A stretch of 64,000 bases of DNA from Ustilaginoidea virens. Taxonomy: Eukaryota > Ascomycota > Sordariomycetes > Hypocreales > Clavicipitaceae. Positions 1 through 11,995 of this stretch are shown piece after piece. Under the pieces are notes generated by a model, which ran no database searches, was not told the origin of the DNA, and worked only from the letters and a program-made list of their open reading frames with translations. The first letter of the stretch is position 1. The number at the start of each line of letters is the position of its first letter. The stretch covers positions 372,001 to 436,000 of the forward strand of contig NC_057320.1 of NCBI RefSeq assembly GCF_000687475.1, read 5' to 3'. Both the position numbers and the translations under genes were made by a program.

Positions 1-1354
1 TTCGGTGCGCGCCTGTTGATTCGTGATTCGATCGGGTCAGCCGCTGCAGCGGAGGGGAAGGGGGGGTTTTCGCCGCGTAAAAGTAAGGATTCTGTGGGAT
101 GGGTCGGTCAAGACTCGACGACTGGATGGTCGGATGGGCCAGAGGGGGGGCTGACAGACATGGAGGAAGCTGCGAGGAAGCTGCGAGGCGTGATTGGTGG
201 GCAGCGAGGGGGGCAGGGAGGGGGGCTGCTCCAGCCGGCCGTCATCTGATGACCAAGTCGATGCCGAAACCACTACTCCGTACTCCGTACCCAAGTGTCA
301 GCATATGAACTCGACTATCGAGTACGGAGTGTCGAGTTACTTTCCAAGCTTGCCATGCTTTCCATTGCAGACGTACCGACAACCCCCGTGGATCCCTTTT
401 CTTGCCAAATCGCATCGCACCCGTCCTCCGTACTCGACAGTGTCAACACTGCGTTCTGCCGACGTCAGTCTGCCCGTCCTCCAGAACGTCTCTAGAAGCT
501 TCCGGTTTCGCAAAAGCGGGGCACCTTCCACCTTCCACATGGCACCATCCCAATAAGTCACACTGGCACTGGCCCTGGCACTGGCCCTGGCTGACTGCCC
601 AACGCCAGTCTGGTGGGGTCTGGTCAATACATACGTACTCCGTACTCCGTCACCTGATACATACCTACTCATCAGCACGTCCCCTGGTCGGTTTTGATTC
701 CTTGCTAGTTTGTTTCCCTGATCCGCACCATCATCAACGCATCAACACAACTTTTGCCGTCAACGGTAGCAGCATGTCGAAAATCATATTCTCAAGTCTA
801 CGAAGAATCCCCAACTTCCCACAGCGCGGTGGCAGAGCCACTCGGCATAATTTGCCCCTGGCTACAGAATCCGAGCCGATTTAGTCATCCCCCGTCCCGT
901 CATTAAACCATCCGGTCTATTTTTGCTGGCCACGCTTCAGAATGAATACAACCCAAAGCCCAAACCGAATCTTCTCATCCCCCCCCCCTCCCATCCAAGG
1001 CACCCCAAACGCCGTTCCCATAGCCTCGGCTGTATTTACGCCGGGATGCGTGTGCTCCAAATGTTACTTCATCCTATCCACAATGCCCTCCCATGGAAAA
1101 AAAAAAGGCCGTGTGTGACCTGCCGGGGGAACCAAAACGCACACAAGACGACAGAGCACTCCAATAAGGACAAGGCAGAATTTTCGTTTTTGCGTGGTGA
1201 ATCACCCGTCACCACTTGCCCGTGGCGGCGGCAGCCGTTGCCATCTCTCCCTGCATCTGCTGCACCTGCTGCACCTGGTGGGTGCTCTCGATTCCGGTTG
1301 TTCGATTGCCTTGCAATGCCCGACCGAGAGAGAGAGCCCATATCCCCGTTGCAA
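1..1354. other. intergenic, 3' flank of phosphatase gene
   Basis: I see no supportable gene here. Open frames are short, overlap one another and lack recognisable domains. The stretch contains copies of the dispersed TACTCCGTAC motif (274-290 and 635-650) and C-rich and A-rich homopolymers near 981-1110. It probably includes the 3' untranslated region of the minus-strand phosphatase gene that ends at 1355. Confidence 0.5.
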
Positions 1355-4277
1355 CTAGTGCCGCACTTGTTTCAGGCTGCCGCTCCGCGCTCGCGCAGCA
1401 ACGGTGTTGGATGCCTTGTCCTGCACCCTGCTCAGCCATTCCAACACTGTCTCGTAACAGAGCACGTATTGGCGAAGTGTTTGCACCATGCTCAGTCGCT
1501 GCTCTCTGAATTCCTGCACCGTCTTTTGTATCAGGTCAACGTCACCGCTGTGTAGCCAGCTGGTGTCAATCTCCGACGACTCCCACGTCTGAAAATTATG
1601 TCCACCCTGACCCCTATCGAAAAAGCCTGGAGACGCATGACCCCGGTGCGTCGTAGGGGAAACGGGCTCGTCCATCATCGATACATCCCCGTCCTTGTCT
1701 CGACATCTTGACGAGGCTACATTGGCCCGTCGTTGACGCTTCAGCATGTCGATGACGCTGTCGACTGTGCAAAAGGCCCCCGTCCTTCCGCAACCAGCGG
1801 AGCAGTGCACAAGCATCGGCCGCGAGTTGCCATCTTGTTCTGGCTCGTCGTACCAGGTAGCCGGAACGACCGAGTCCGTCATCGGCGCCTTGCAGCCAAC
1901 AATGGCCGACGTCTCAACCGGCATCGCAGCCCGCTGCATCACGTTGGCCAACTCCACCAGGGCTAGCAGGTGACCAGGCTGAGCGGGGGTTCCAAAGTCT
2001 GGCCACGCCGAAAAATGTAGGTGAGTAATCTCTCGCATGGGAGCAAACGGATGCGCCGCATGGGACAGAGCAAACTTTCGAATCGTCACGTGCGGCGTGT
2101 CTTTGCCGCCGGGCTCCGGAGTAGCTTGGGGCACACACTGGAAACTGCTTGTCGTGTTTGCTCTTCTACGCCCGCTCTCGGTAGAAGTCGCGGATGGCGG
2201 GGAAAAGTTCGATTGCGATCGGTGCTTGTCAAGGTCCAGAGAGGCCTTCTTTTCCGACAATGCCTTCAACTTGAGTGGACCAAAATCCCTTCCTTTCCAG
2301 TAAGGGTGGCACTTGAGCTGCCCGCCTTCGCTCTCGGCAGTCAACATGACGATAACACGTACGTCTTGCTCCCAAATGACTGACCAAAAGTCCTGATGAA
2401 GCAAGCAGTTTTAGCAGGTTCGGCTCGAGTCTCAAGGCACGGCCCCGACAGCGGACATGGTCTGCAAAAGCATGACTTACCTCAAACGTGGCCGGCAACG
2501 GACCCTGGGAGGCGATATATCGCTTGTTGCTCCTCGACGCGGATAGGTGGCTGGCGTTGACATAGTCGCATGACTTGTTGCCAGCCTCCCGCAGACGAAC
2601 TCGCGCGTGTTCAAAGGGCAAAATGTCCTTGTACCGGTTCTTGGTTCCCATCTCGACACCTGAGAGCTGAAACTTGCATTCCTGTTTCAGCTTGGGATTA
2701 AAGGCGGCGTAAGCAGCGCGCATGCGTGACTGCTCATCCAGCTCAATGTTCAGAAACTTTTTGGAAACTTTCCTTCCGTGATCAGCTTCTGATGATGCCT
2801 CGCGCATCCACTTGGGGATCAGAGGGGATTGCAGGTCCCGTGGCCGTGCGACGTCATACTGGCCCACACCATCCGCAAGATCAATGTTCTGCCTAATGTT
2901 TGCAAAGAAGGGATTATCATCATTTTGCAAAGTCGGGAGGCCAACACCGCCAATGACGGCGGCGAGGCTTCCTGCGTTCTTCGACGACTTGGGGCTTTGC
3001 GATGCACATGGCTGTGAGCCGATCCGTTTGTCAACAATATCGGGGAACGTTGCGCTGATCATTGTGAATCCTCCGCGAATAATGGCCGTTTTGCCAGCGT
3101 AGCCTTCGTTGGTAAACTTCTTCACCATATTCTGAGCCGTTACAGCATCACGCTTGTCAGAAGCATGTGCATCGTAGACAATGATCCATTCCATCTCACG
3201 CCACTTGGAGAATCGCTCCGAGGCCGAGCTGCTTTGAAAGGTTTGTTGTAATTTCTGGATGTTGTACGTGGCGCGCTTCAACAAGGTCGTCGGGATGCAC
3301 AGGTTGAGGGCGCCTCGGATGCGAGATTGCGCAAAGCTCGAGGATGATCGAATATCGAGCAGCAGTAACTTTTCCAAGCCCACCGTTTCCATCAAGTCCT
3401 TTAACCGTTCTCCCGCCATCATGACCGGTGCAGGCTGCTCCAGCTTCGAAGGCAAAGTCACCGCACGAGTGACATCACTGAGTTGAGCAGACGGAGGCTC
3501 CACTTTGGGCAAGCTTAGGGAAAGTCGAGATTCGTTGACCAGCTCTCGTGACAGGTGAGCACCTTGCATAGAGCTGTCAATCTGTTTCGGAGATTCGAAT
3601 GGCAGCATGCCTGTGATTTGGTTGGGCCGCAGAGACGATTCCGAGTTGCGTTTCGAGTCAGACGAGACATGCGCAGAGTCATGAAGGCTGTCCTGATCAA
3701 TTTCACCTTTGTTGGTCGACCGGCCCTTGACGCTGATCGACATGGTAAGCGAGGCATCAGAGCCGGAGTCGCTCGTAAATGTGTGCCATCTCGGCGGTCT
3801 AGGTCGTCCGGGGGCAGGATGCGAGGACGGTGGTGCAGCTTGAGACCTGCCTCTATTGAAATCGGCAGCCTTCTTGAAGGCTTCAAATTCGGCATTCGGG
3901 TCCAAAGTGACGGGCTTGGGAAGAGCAGCGGCAAATGATTTGACGGAAGAGCTCGGGCTCCAGTTGTGGTTCGCCAGTCCAGACGAGTCTCTGGGATCAC
4001 TGCCAGTTTCAACGACAAGCCCGAAGTAGTTGGGGCTGGGTGCCCGGTTATTCTCTGCGTTGATGGGCGGTGACAACATGGGCGGGATATCTTGTCCGAC
4101 AGAGTGGGGGGCTCTGGGCGATGTTGCGGGTGAAGTTGTTGACTTGTTGACCCTGTAGGGACGGGACCCGTACGAATGGGTGTGGTGATATGGGCTGGAT
4201 GCGACGGGGGAGACGCGCGACTGAGCCTTCATGTTGTACTGCAACGGCGATCTTGCGCCGTGTTTAGGGTCAGGCAT
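1355..4277 (-). CDS. rhodanese-PTP dual-domain protein tyrosine phosphatase
   Basis: Two exons are inferred: 4277-2481 and 2392-1355, with a GTAAGT...CAG intron at 2393-2480; the protein is 944 aa. A Ser/Pro-rich N-terminus precedes a rhodanese/Cdc25-like module (about residues 290-415). That module lacks the catalytic Cys (the loop reads VYDAHASDKRD), so it is probably a non-catalytic docking domain. The PTP domain spans about 530-944, with the NxxxNRYKDILP motif, the WPDFG loop and the signature HCSAGCGRTG (Cys about 796). The splice joins ATFE to DFWSVIWEQ, a conserved PTP junction. This architecture matches fungal Pyp1/Ptp2-like phosphatases, which dephosphorylate MAP kinases; that role is inferred from the family. 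ATG 4277 was chosen because the upstream in-frame start at 4517 is GTG. Confidence 0.88.
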
Positions 4278-4711
4278 GGAATGGAAATCTAGGATTGTTT
4301 CGTTTCGCCTGAGCAGACGGCATGCACCCGTCTGGAGCGCGGAAAAACCGAGATTCCAGGTCGGATGGCGAACTATGAAGTCATGGCTGATTGCGCGTGA
4401 AGGGATTTTTCGAGTGGCGTCAGCGGGTGGTTGGAGGGTGGCAATGCACAAGAGGGGAGCAACGGCGTTGGCTCGAGGCAAGGAGGAAGAGGACGGTGCC
4501 TTTGATCGACCGAGCACGAGGCTGAATGGGGGACAAGGAAGGAAGGAAGGAAGGACGAAGGACGAAGGACAAAGGACGAAAGAAGAATGAAAAAATGAAG
4601 AATGAAGAATGTCGAGGTTGGCTGGGCTAATGTCCCATGCGCAGCCAGTCAGTCAAATACCCCCCCAAGGTAAAAAGTGGGAGTGGCGGTAAAGGTCTTG
4701 ACAGAAAACGT

Positions 4712-4735
4712 GTACGGAGTACGGAGTACGGAGTA
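4712..4735. repeat. TACGGAG tandem motif
   Basis: Three to four head-to-tail copies of the 7 bp unit TACGGAG. The same unit, or its complement TACTCCG, recurs in many intergenic stretches of this window. Confidence 0.8.
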
Positions 4736-4804
4736 GGACCCTGACTGGGGTACCTACCTTAGGTACCTAACCTACCTCCTACCTCCTAAACAGATGACAA
4801 GAGG

Positions 4805-4846
4805 CAGGACCAGGACCAGGACCAGGACCAGGACCAGGACCAGGAG
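4805..4846. repeat. (CAGGAC)n hexanucleotide microsatellite
   Basis: About seven near-perfect copies of a 6 bp unit CAGGAC in non-coding DNA upstream of the phosphatase gene. Confidence 0.85.
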
Positions 4847-7645
4847 AGGGAAGGTGCCAGGTGTGGGTGGGCTGGGTGACGCATCGAACCACCCTGTGGC
4901 GTCTTAGCGCGGCGACAAGCTCAAGGAGTCCACATGCAGGAGTCAGGACTGTAGAGGCGTCGGGCGGGACGGCGCTACGAAACCACTCGGGACCCACGAA
5001 AGAGCCTCCTGTGCCTCCTGTCTCCGTTTGGATGGGGAAAGCCCGTCAGTCCATGGCAATCCAGAATGTGGGCGACTTAGCCGCACGAATCACGCACGAA
5101 TCAATCAATGCGATCCTCCCATCAACAGGACATCGGAGCAAGCGAGAAGGAACATTGAAGGAGACTTGTCTGGTGGCTTGAGCCTGGCAGGAACGAGGGC
5201 AAGTTGGGAGCCTCAAGGCCAGGCTCAACCGGTTGGACAATTGACTTGCTCCAGTCTCTCCAGTCTGGTCTGGTCTGGTCTGGTCCCTTTGACGGCCCCA
5301 GGCCTTGACTCAACTGTTGGCGACCCCGAAAAGAAACGGCAAGCCAAAAAGGGGAAAATCACCGATAGACCAGTGACGCAGTGGTTGGTTAGTCATCTCG
5401 AACTGGCGAACTGTTGGGCAAGGTCGAGACTTTGGCACCTTGGGTTCGGTACGGAGCACCTACCTAATGTAAATACCTACATATGTGCTGGCGCTTGGGT
5501 GAAACGAAACCACCGAGAGGTTCATCTCGTCCTTTTCTCGGCGTAACCTGTTCCAAATTCATCACGACAAAACACGAGTCAAAAGAAGAGGCAAAGGCTG
5601 CCCACTGCGGAACCCCCCAATGCTGGTGATGCGCGCGCTTTTGGACGACAGCTAGCTATGCCATGGGTGTTCGAGACCAGTCGGCATCTGCAAAGTAATC
5701 AGTGCTTCCAGAGCTTACGGAACGTCACCTCGTCTTCTGCGGGGACCAGCTTAGAAACTGGACATGACTGCGTCCTTGTAGCACGACATGTACGCACAGC
5801 ACAGCATCGTGCTGGGGCGGCTGATAAGGTCGTGTCGGCCTCGACGGCCTCGACGGCCTTGAAGGCCTTGGCAGCCTTGACAGCCTTCCGAATAGGGGCA
5901 CAAGGGCGTCAGATGAGATTGCCGTGCCTCTCCTAGACCGGCTTGCTGAATTGGGAAATGGCCATGATCTGTGTTTTTTACACGCATTGCAGTGATGGAC
6001 GGCAAGGTTTACATTACGAGCAAAAGCCCAAATAAACCAAAGGCTTCAAGACACCCGTCGACGGAGATTTATCCGGCTAGAGTCAGTGTCTCGTTGAAGC
6101 TGTTGACTGCTTGCTTTGGCCATGCAGACGTCCGTGTCGCAAAGGGAAGGGGTCTTTGAGAGTCTTGACTTCCTACGCGCGCCATCCTGACTCTGGGGAT
6201 GGTGTTTGGCTCAACGTCAACGGCACGGTGAGGCCGCACAGAATACCTATACCTGTCAGCGAGAGGTCTGTAACAGGTAGGTATAGGTATGTATGTCTGC
6301 TGTGTCATGTCATGTCGGAGCTGACGAGGAAGGTGGCGTGACTGTCACCAGGAACCACAACCAGCTTCTATTCTCCGGCCCTGAATACCTTTTGAGGCGG
6401 CCCAGGCAACTATTCCCATTGAAGACAAGTCGTGGAGCAGCAAAGCGGATGATTTCCAGTGTCAATCGCAGACCATTTCGGAAAGAATCGCTGGCAAATG
6501 GCAAACGGCAAATGGCAAATGGCAAATGGCGAATCGCATGGCACACCAGTTGACGCCCAAATGCCAGAGGCGGCGGGGGCCGGACAAGTCTGGACTCTGG
6601 AGTGTGGAGTGTGGAGTGTGGAGTTGTGTCCGGACTCGAATCGGCCAGGTTCCCTGCAGGGAATGTGACGTGACGTCTTGCACAATGCAGGCCATTCATT
6701 GTTGGCGGGTGAACCTTTGTCAGCGCACCCCACTGCCTCGACTTGCCACGACGATATGATGAAACTTGGCAGGCGGGCAAGCGGCTCGGGGTCTCGACTC
6801 TCGACGCTCGACGCTCGACTCTCGACCCTCGGACGATTCCAGTTCGCTTACTCTGCACGCTAGTACGGACTCCAGGGTACCGACGCGAGCACCAAGGCAA
6901 GTATCGTATCCCACTCTGACCTGCTACAGCCTTAGCAGGCCTTGGTAGTCTTATCATGATAGCAGGAAGTAACGGGGTCCTTGCCTGGGTGCCTACAGGT
7001 ACATATGTACTTCCGAAATATTGATACTGCTGGGTAAAAGCCAAACAGAGTTGTCGATTGGGTCTGGTCACCGGTGCCTCAAGGGCCAACACACGTCTGC
7101 ACGTCGGGAAGAACACTTGTATTGAACACTAGTGTTGCAGAACTGTATCCCGAAACTTGTCGCGAAGCTGATGCTGGACGGACCGTCTGCTCTGAAGACG
7201 AAGCAAACAGTTGGAAGGAACCAGGCACGTTGACGGGGCAGTTGACCCGTGCTTCTGCTGTGCACAGTGCCGAGTTACTGGGCGACACGGCTGAAGCGTG
7301 GTATGTATGTACGGTACGGTACGGTACGCACCTACCTTGGGTACCTGGAACCTCCCTCCCAAGGCCTAACGAGCTGCCGTCCAACTTTCAATGACAAGAA
7401 CCAAACAAACCCAAGACGGTCTGCTGGGTAACAAAACTACCTTAGGTAGGTACCTACCTATGTAGGTAGGCACGTGTTTGGCTACGTTTCTTGCTCCCCA
7501 GCAACTTGATTGGATCGCTTGTAATCCGTAGCCTGGAAGGAAATTCACACACGCCTGCCTGCCTCTTTTCAAATGCCAATGCCCTAGAGAAGGCTATGAC
7601 ATGACATGACCTGCAAAGCGCAGCGACGGGTAAAGTTGTCGCAGG

Positions 7646-7697
7646 GTTGTCTGGTTGTCTGGTTGTCTGGTTGTCTGGTTGTCTGGTTGTCTGGTTG
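7646..7697. repeat. 8 bp tandem repeat (TTGTCTGG)n
   Basis: Six consecutive copies of an 8 bp unit TTGTCTGG in intergenic DNA. Confidence 0.85.
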
Positions 7698-8247
7698 GTT
7701 GCATGACGTCACGTGGGAGGATGCGTCGAGAAGTTGCAAGGGGGGTCTGTGCAGCCGCTGGCCCCAGCGCCACCAACCTAGAAAAAAAACTTGATGCTCA
7801 TCCTCACGGCTCTACTGAGCAGTACTCCGTACTCCGTACTCCGTCCATGATTCCGCTTTTTTTTGCCCTGGTACCTGGGCTTATCACTGTTTCGAGTCCC
7901 CCGGATAGCCGCCAGTCCAGTGGGCCACACGTGCTGCCCCGTGGGTGGCGGGGAGAAAGCCGCAGGCGATTGATTAGTCCCATGCCGCAGCCGCAACTGA
8001 GCCTCGCCTTGCCGATCACGTCGAATCGTCGCGCCGATCAAAACTTCTAGACTCTCGCAGCCGGGCCCGAGTCGGAAGCCCCGGCCGCGCTTTGCTGCTG
8101 ATCCTGCTTGGTCTGGGCTTGGGTTTGGGCTTGGGTTTTGCATCCCAGCAGAGGAAGGGAGGTCTCCCAGCAATGTGTAGAACCTGTAGAACCCGCTCGG
8201 AAATTGCCGCCCCATCGCCACTCGGACGCATCGAGAACCAACAAGAA

Positions 8248-8271
8248 AGAGAGAGAGAGAGAGAGAGAGAG
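8248..8271. repeat. (GA)n dinucleotide microsatellite
   Basis: About twelve GA dinucleotides in the region upstream of the DUF1989 gene. Confidence 0.85.
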
Positions 8272-8893
8272 CTTTGGCCTTGGGGACCCGACCGCCGGGT
8301 GAATTTCCTCTAGCCTGGCGCTCGCTTACCCCGTTGGGAAGCAGGCCTCGGTTGTTCTGGACTCTGGAATAAGAACCGCATGCCTTGTCGTGACGGTGTG
8401 CTCGTTGATGTGCTCGTTGATGCTGCCCGCCGAGTCCAGTCTTGGTGTGTGTGCAAGCAGGGATCAGATCAGAACCCCAGCTAGAGTGAGTATATCCCCA
8501 GACTCGCCATGGCATACTCCGTACGTCGCTTCGGGGCGCAGCCACGAGAGGATCTGGACTTGGCTGCCCCCCCGCACTTTATGCATATCTGCAAGTTATC
8601 CAGGTGCTGCCTGCCGCAGAGACGCTTGACCGATGGTGATCAACTCTGGAAGCCGCGCGTGCCGCGCTGAGGGACGACGCTGCCGACCGGACATCTTTTT
8701 CCTGCGATTGAACCCGACAGCTCCCACGATCCCGGCTTCCCATGTGCAGTCGTTCAATCAAGCGAAGGGGGTGATTTTCCGACCGGAGCTTCACAATAGC
8801 CCCGGCAGCCGGAAGCCAGCGTGCGACAACGGCCGACGTCTCTCACCTCCTTCCCCCCCCCCCGCAAACAAGCACGAGAAGAAAGCAAAGAAC

Positions 8894-10297
8894 ATGGCCT
8901 GTCGGCCGGCAACCAACATGAAGCAATCCAGCATCATGCCCCAGGCCCGGCCCCAAGCAGGCATTGATGAGGCTCGGCTGCAAGCCAGAGACAAGCTGCC
9001 CAAAGCGCCACCAGCTTACGCCGCACCGGCTGGCTCACCACTCACCGTCGACAAAGCCGCGTATACCGCCTTCCAGCAAGCTCCCAGGGTCCTCATCGAA
9101 GAGTTTACCATCCCCGCCCGCTCAGGCAGAGCGTGGGAAGCTCCCGCCGGGTCAATCATACGAATCAGCACGCCCGAGGGGCCCCAAGTCGGTACGTAGG
9201 GATGCGCAGAAACCGCATCATCACCAAGCAAAAAGAAAAAAAAATGGGGGAGGGGGAGGGGGGCCGTTCAAAATGAATAGATAAAGAAAAGCAGATAATA
9301 CCCCCCCCCCCCCCCCCCCCCCCATCCGTTACGTTGAAAAGGAAACGCACAGCGCTGACGAGATCCTAACCCGCTCTCGCCCCAAGGCGATCTCAACATC
9401 TGGAACCGGCACAACCCCCGCGAGCGCTTCTGGGCCGGCCGCACCAAGCAGCTTCACGCCTCGCACGTCAGCACGCACCACCGCCTGTGGTCGTGCCTGC
9501 CGTACATGAGGCCGCTGGCCACCATGGTGCACGACAGCCTGGCCTGGTACGGCGTCGACCGCCACGGCGGCCGCGTCCACGACCTGCTCGGCACGCGGTG
9601 TGACCCGTACGTCGGCGCCCTCCTCACGGGCGACCAGTACGACTACCACTGCCACTCGAACCTGACGCGCGCGGTGCAGCGCTTCGGGCTCGTCGAGTCG
9701 GACGTCCACGACGTGCTGAACCTCTTCCAGGTGACGGGGCTGGATGAGCGAGGGCGGTACTTTATGAATCCGTGCCCGGCGCAGGCGGGCGACTGCGTGG
9801 AGTTTTTGGCGGAGCAGGACCTGTTGATGGCTTTGAGTGAGTTTGACCCACGCTTGTCCCTTTGATGTTGCTGTTGACTCTTTTTTTTTTTTTTTTCCCT
9901 CTCTTCTTTTTTCTCTTTTTTTTTTTCTCTTTCTTTTGTATTATTTTATTATTTTATTATTTGTTTATTTGTTTTCACCTTTATTTCCTTGTTCTCTTTC
10001 GCATCCATCTTCCATCCTCTTATCCCCTCGATATCCATCCCAACGTAAACCCATCACCCCCCGCCACGCACAAACGTCTGACCGGAAAAAGGCACCTGTC
10101 CCGGCGGCGACCTCTCGGCATGGGGTTTCGGAAGCGACAACGTGAAGGAAATGGTCAAGTGCTGCCGTCCGCTACACGTCCAGGTCTGCCGGCTCGAGGA
10201 TGGGCACCTCTTGGCCAAGCATGGGTGGAAACCGGCGCAGGTGGCCAGCTACAGGGGCATGCATGGCGTGGTATCACCCGAGGGGGAGAAGAGATGA
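8894..10297 (+). CDS. DUF1989 (urea carboxylase-associated type) domain protein
   Basis: Three exons are inferred: 8894-9191, 9387-9836 and 10092-10297, giving 317 aa. Intron 1 (9192-9386) uses GTACGT...CCAAG and intron 2 (9837-10091) uses GTGAGT...AAAG. Both joins keep frame and restore family sequence: GDLNIWNRHNPRERFW, then LMALS-TCPGGDLSAWG. The run ASHVSTHHRLWSCLPYMRPL and the CHSNLTRA region are characteristic of DUF1989 proteins. Bacterial relatives neighbour urea carboxylase; the fungal role is not established. A long poly-C run (9301-9323) lies in intron 1 and T-rich tracts fill intron 2. The start is uncertain, as the frame stays open upstream to 8633. The C-terminus is somewhat short for the family. 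Confidence 0.8.
9301..9323. repeat. poly-C tract inside intron 1 of DUF1989 gene
   Basis: Twenty-three consecutive C residues between splice donor 9192 and acceptor 9386, on the sense strand of the gene. Confidence 0.85.
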
Positions 10298-10703
10298 GGC
10301 AAAAAAAAAAAAAAAAAAGACCAATGATCACGGCATGTAGATATGAAAGCGTCCAAAGAATGCGAAAAAAGGGTGCTTTCGGGATAGGGTGAGGAGGGGA
10401 CACCGTGTGCTGCATACACATGGTTGCACGCCTCTGCGTCACATTGTTGGATTGAAAGGCTCTTGGCTGCATCAAGAGGGTGCGAGTCCGCTCGGTGGCC
10501 CCTCGATTCGTGACATGCACAGTGACATGACATGACATGACATGACATGACAGCGTGAACAAGACGCCAGAAGCACGGCATGCATAAATGGTACATTGCG
10601 GTCCCTACAAATGCCATCCCACGCATCTACACCTGGACCGGGCCGAGGGGATCCCACCATCCAGGCAAGCATAGCCATAAGCGCAACCCGGCTTTCTCTT
10701 TGT
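10298..10703. other. convergent 3' spacer with A-run and TGACA repeat
   Basis: This 406 bp separates the convergent DUF1989 (+) and Rpt6 (-) genes. It holds an A-run at 10302-10318, which is T-rich on the Rpt6 sense strand, and a (TGACA)n array of about six copies at 10523-10552. No gene is seen. Confidence 0.6.
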
Positions 10704-11995
10704 CTACTTCCACAGCTTGCCCAGCGAAACCTCCTTGTCATCATGCTTGTTCAGAACCTTGGCGGTGGCGAGCTCGAAATCCTCCTGCGTGACGTGGACT
10801 CGCCTCTCGCGCAGAGCGTACATGCCCGCCTCGGTGCAGACGCCCTTCAGCTCGGCGCCAGAGCACCCGTTCATCTTCTCGGCAATCTTGGTCAGGTTGA
10901 TGCCTCGGGTGAGGTTCATTTTGCGGCTGTGGATCCTCAAGATATCCGCTCTGGCCTCGATGCTCGGCGGGGGGAACTCAATCTTCCTGTCGATGCGACC
11001 GGGTCGCAGGAGGGCGGGGTCCAGAATGTCCAGCCGGTTGGTCGCCATGATGATCTTGATGTTCTTGGTGGGCTCGAAGCCGTCCAGCTGGTTGAGGAGC
11101 TCCAGCATGGTGCGCTGGACTTCCGAGTCGCCCCCTGAGGAGCCCTCCACGCGAGAGGAGCCGATGGAGTCGATCTCGTCCATGAAGATGATGGACGGCG
11201 CGTGCTCACGGGCCATGATGAAGAGCTCGCGAACCATGCGGGAGCCTTCTCCTATGTACTTTTGCACCAGTTCCGACCCGGATACGCGGATGAACTTGCA
11301 GGCGGTGTGGTGGGCGACGGCTCGGGCGAGAAGGGTTTTGCCCGTGCCGGGGGGGCCGTACAGAAGGACGCCCTTGGGTTGGGCGATGCCGAGGGACTCG
11401 AACAGCTCGGGGTGCTTGAGACCGAGCTCGATGACTTCTTTGATTTCCTTGATCTGCTGGTCCAGCCCCCCGATCATGTCGTACGTGCTGTCGGGCACCT
11501 TTTCGACCATCATGAGGGAGACGAGGGGGTCGACCGAGGATGGCAGCAGCTTTTCCAGCTTGTAGCTGTCTGAGAGGAGGGTGACGCGCTTCCCGGCCGT
11601 CAATTTGCTGACGTCGACATTGTCAGAGACGTCGACAACTGCGGGGGAAGAGCACAACAGTCAGCGTCAGCTACATCGTGTTTTCCGGGCCAACACCGAG
11701 GCAGGATGGGGCGGAGGGGGGCGGAGGGGTTTGCCAGCCAGAGTTTGCGGGTTTCCATACCGTATTTGCCTTCGGGATGCACCTTGACGAGGACCTTCTT
11801 AGTGCCCATGACCTTGACGACCTCGCCGACATAGGAGCCTGGTTGCTGCAGCAGGCCCAGCTCTTCTCTGAGTAATCGCACGCGCGAGTTGTAGTCGTTG
11901 CGCTGTGCTTCGAGACGTCGGAGAGCGGCCTGTCCCTTGAGGATCTCCAGCTTCATGGCCTCGATTTTGTTGTGGTAGTACTCGTCGAGCGCCAT
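10704..11995 (-). CDS. RPT6: 26S proteasome regulatory ATPase subunit Rpt6 (SUG1/PSMC5)
   Basis: Two exons are inferred: 11995-11761 and 11638-10704, giving 389 aa, the usual length. The intron at 11639-11760 starts GTATGG and ends CAG, and the join gives [15 protein letters not shown], as in orthologs. The N-terminal coiled coil (about 1-55) is followed by an OB-fold and an AAA+ ATPase with Walker A GPPGTGKT (173-180), Walker B IFMDEID (about 229-235), the [16 protein letters not shown] pore/arginine region and a conserved C-terminal tail KLWK. Rpt6 is one of six ATPases of the proteasome base that unfold ubiquitinated substrates in nucleus and cytosol. ATG 11995 ([10 protein letters not shown]) matches the family start, although the frame remains open further upstream. 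Confidence 0.97.

Larger units (their letters stand above)
4278..8893. other. 4.6 kb intergenic region, gene-free
   Basis: No conserved protein can be read in any frame; all open frames are short and of anomalous composition. The stretch holds many low-complexity arrays (4805-4846, 7646-7697, 8248-8271), TACGGAG arrays (4712-4735, 7822-7844) and GTACCTAGG/TAGGTAGG-type motifs near 4750-4790 and 7440-7475. It lies between the divergent phosphatase (-) and DUF1989 (+) genes, so both promoters fall here. Confidence 0.55.

Noticed and set aside
4278..4517. Upstream extension of the phosphatase frame to 4517
   Set aside because: The first codon would be GTG; the first in-frame ATG is at 4277 and the extra segment shows no conserved features.
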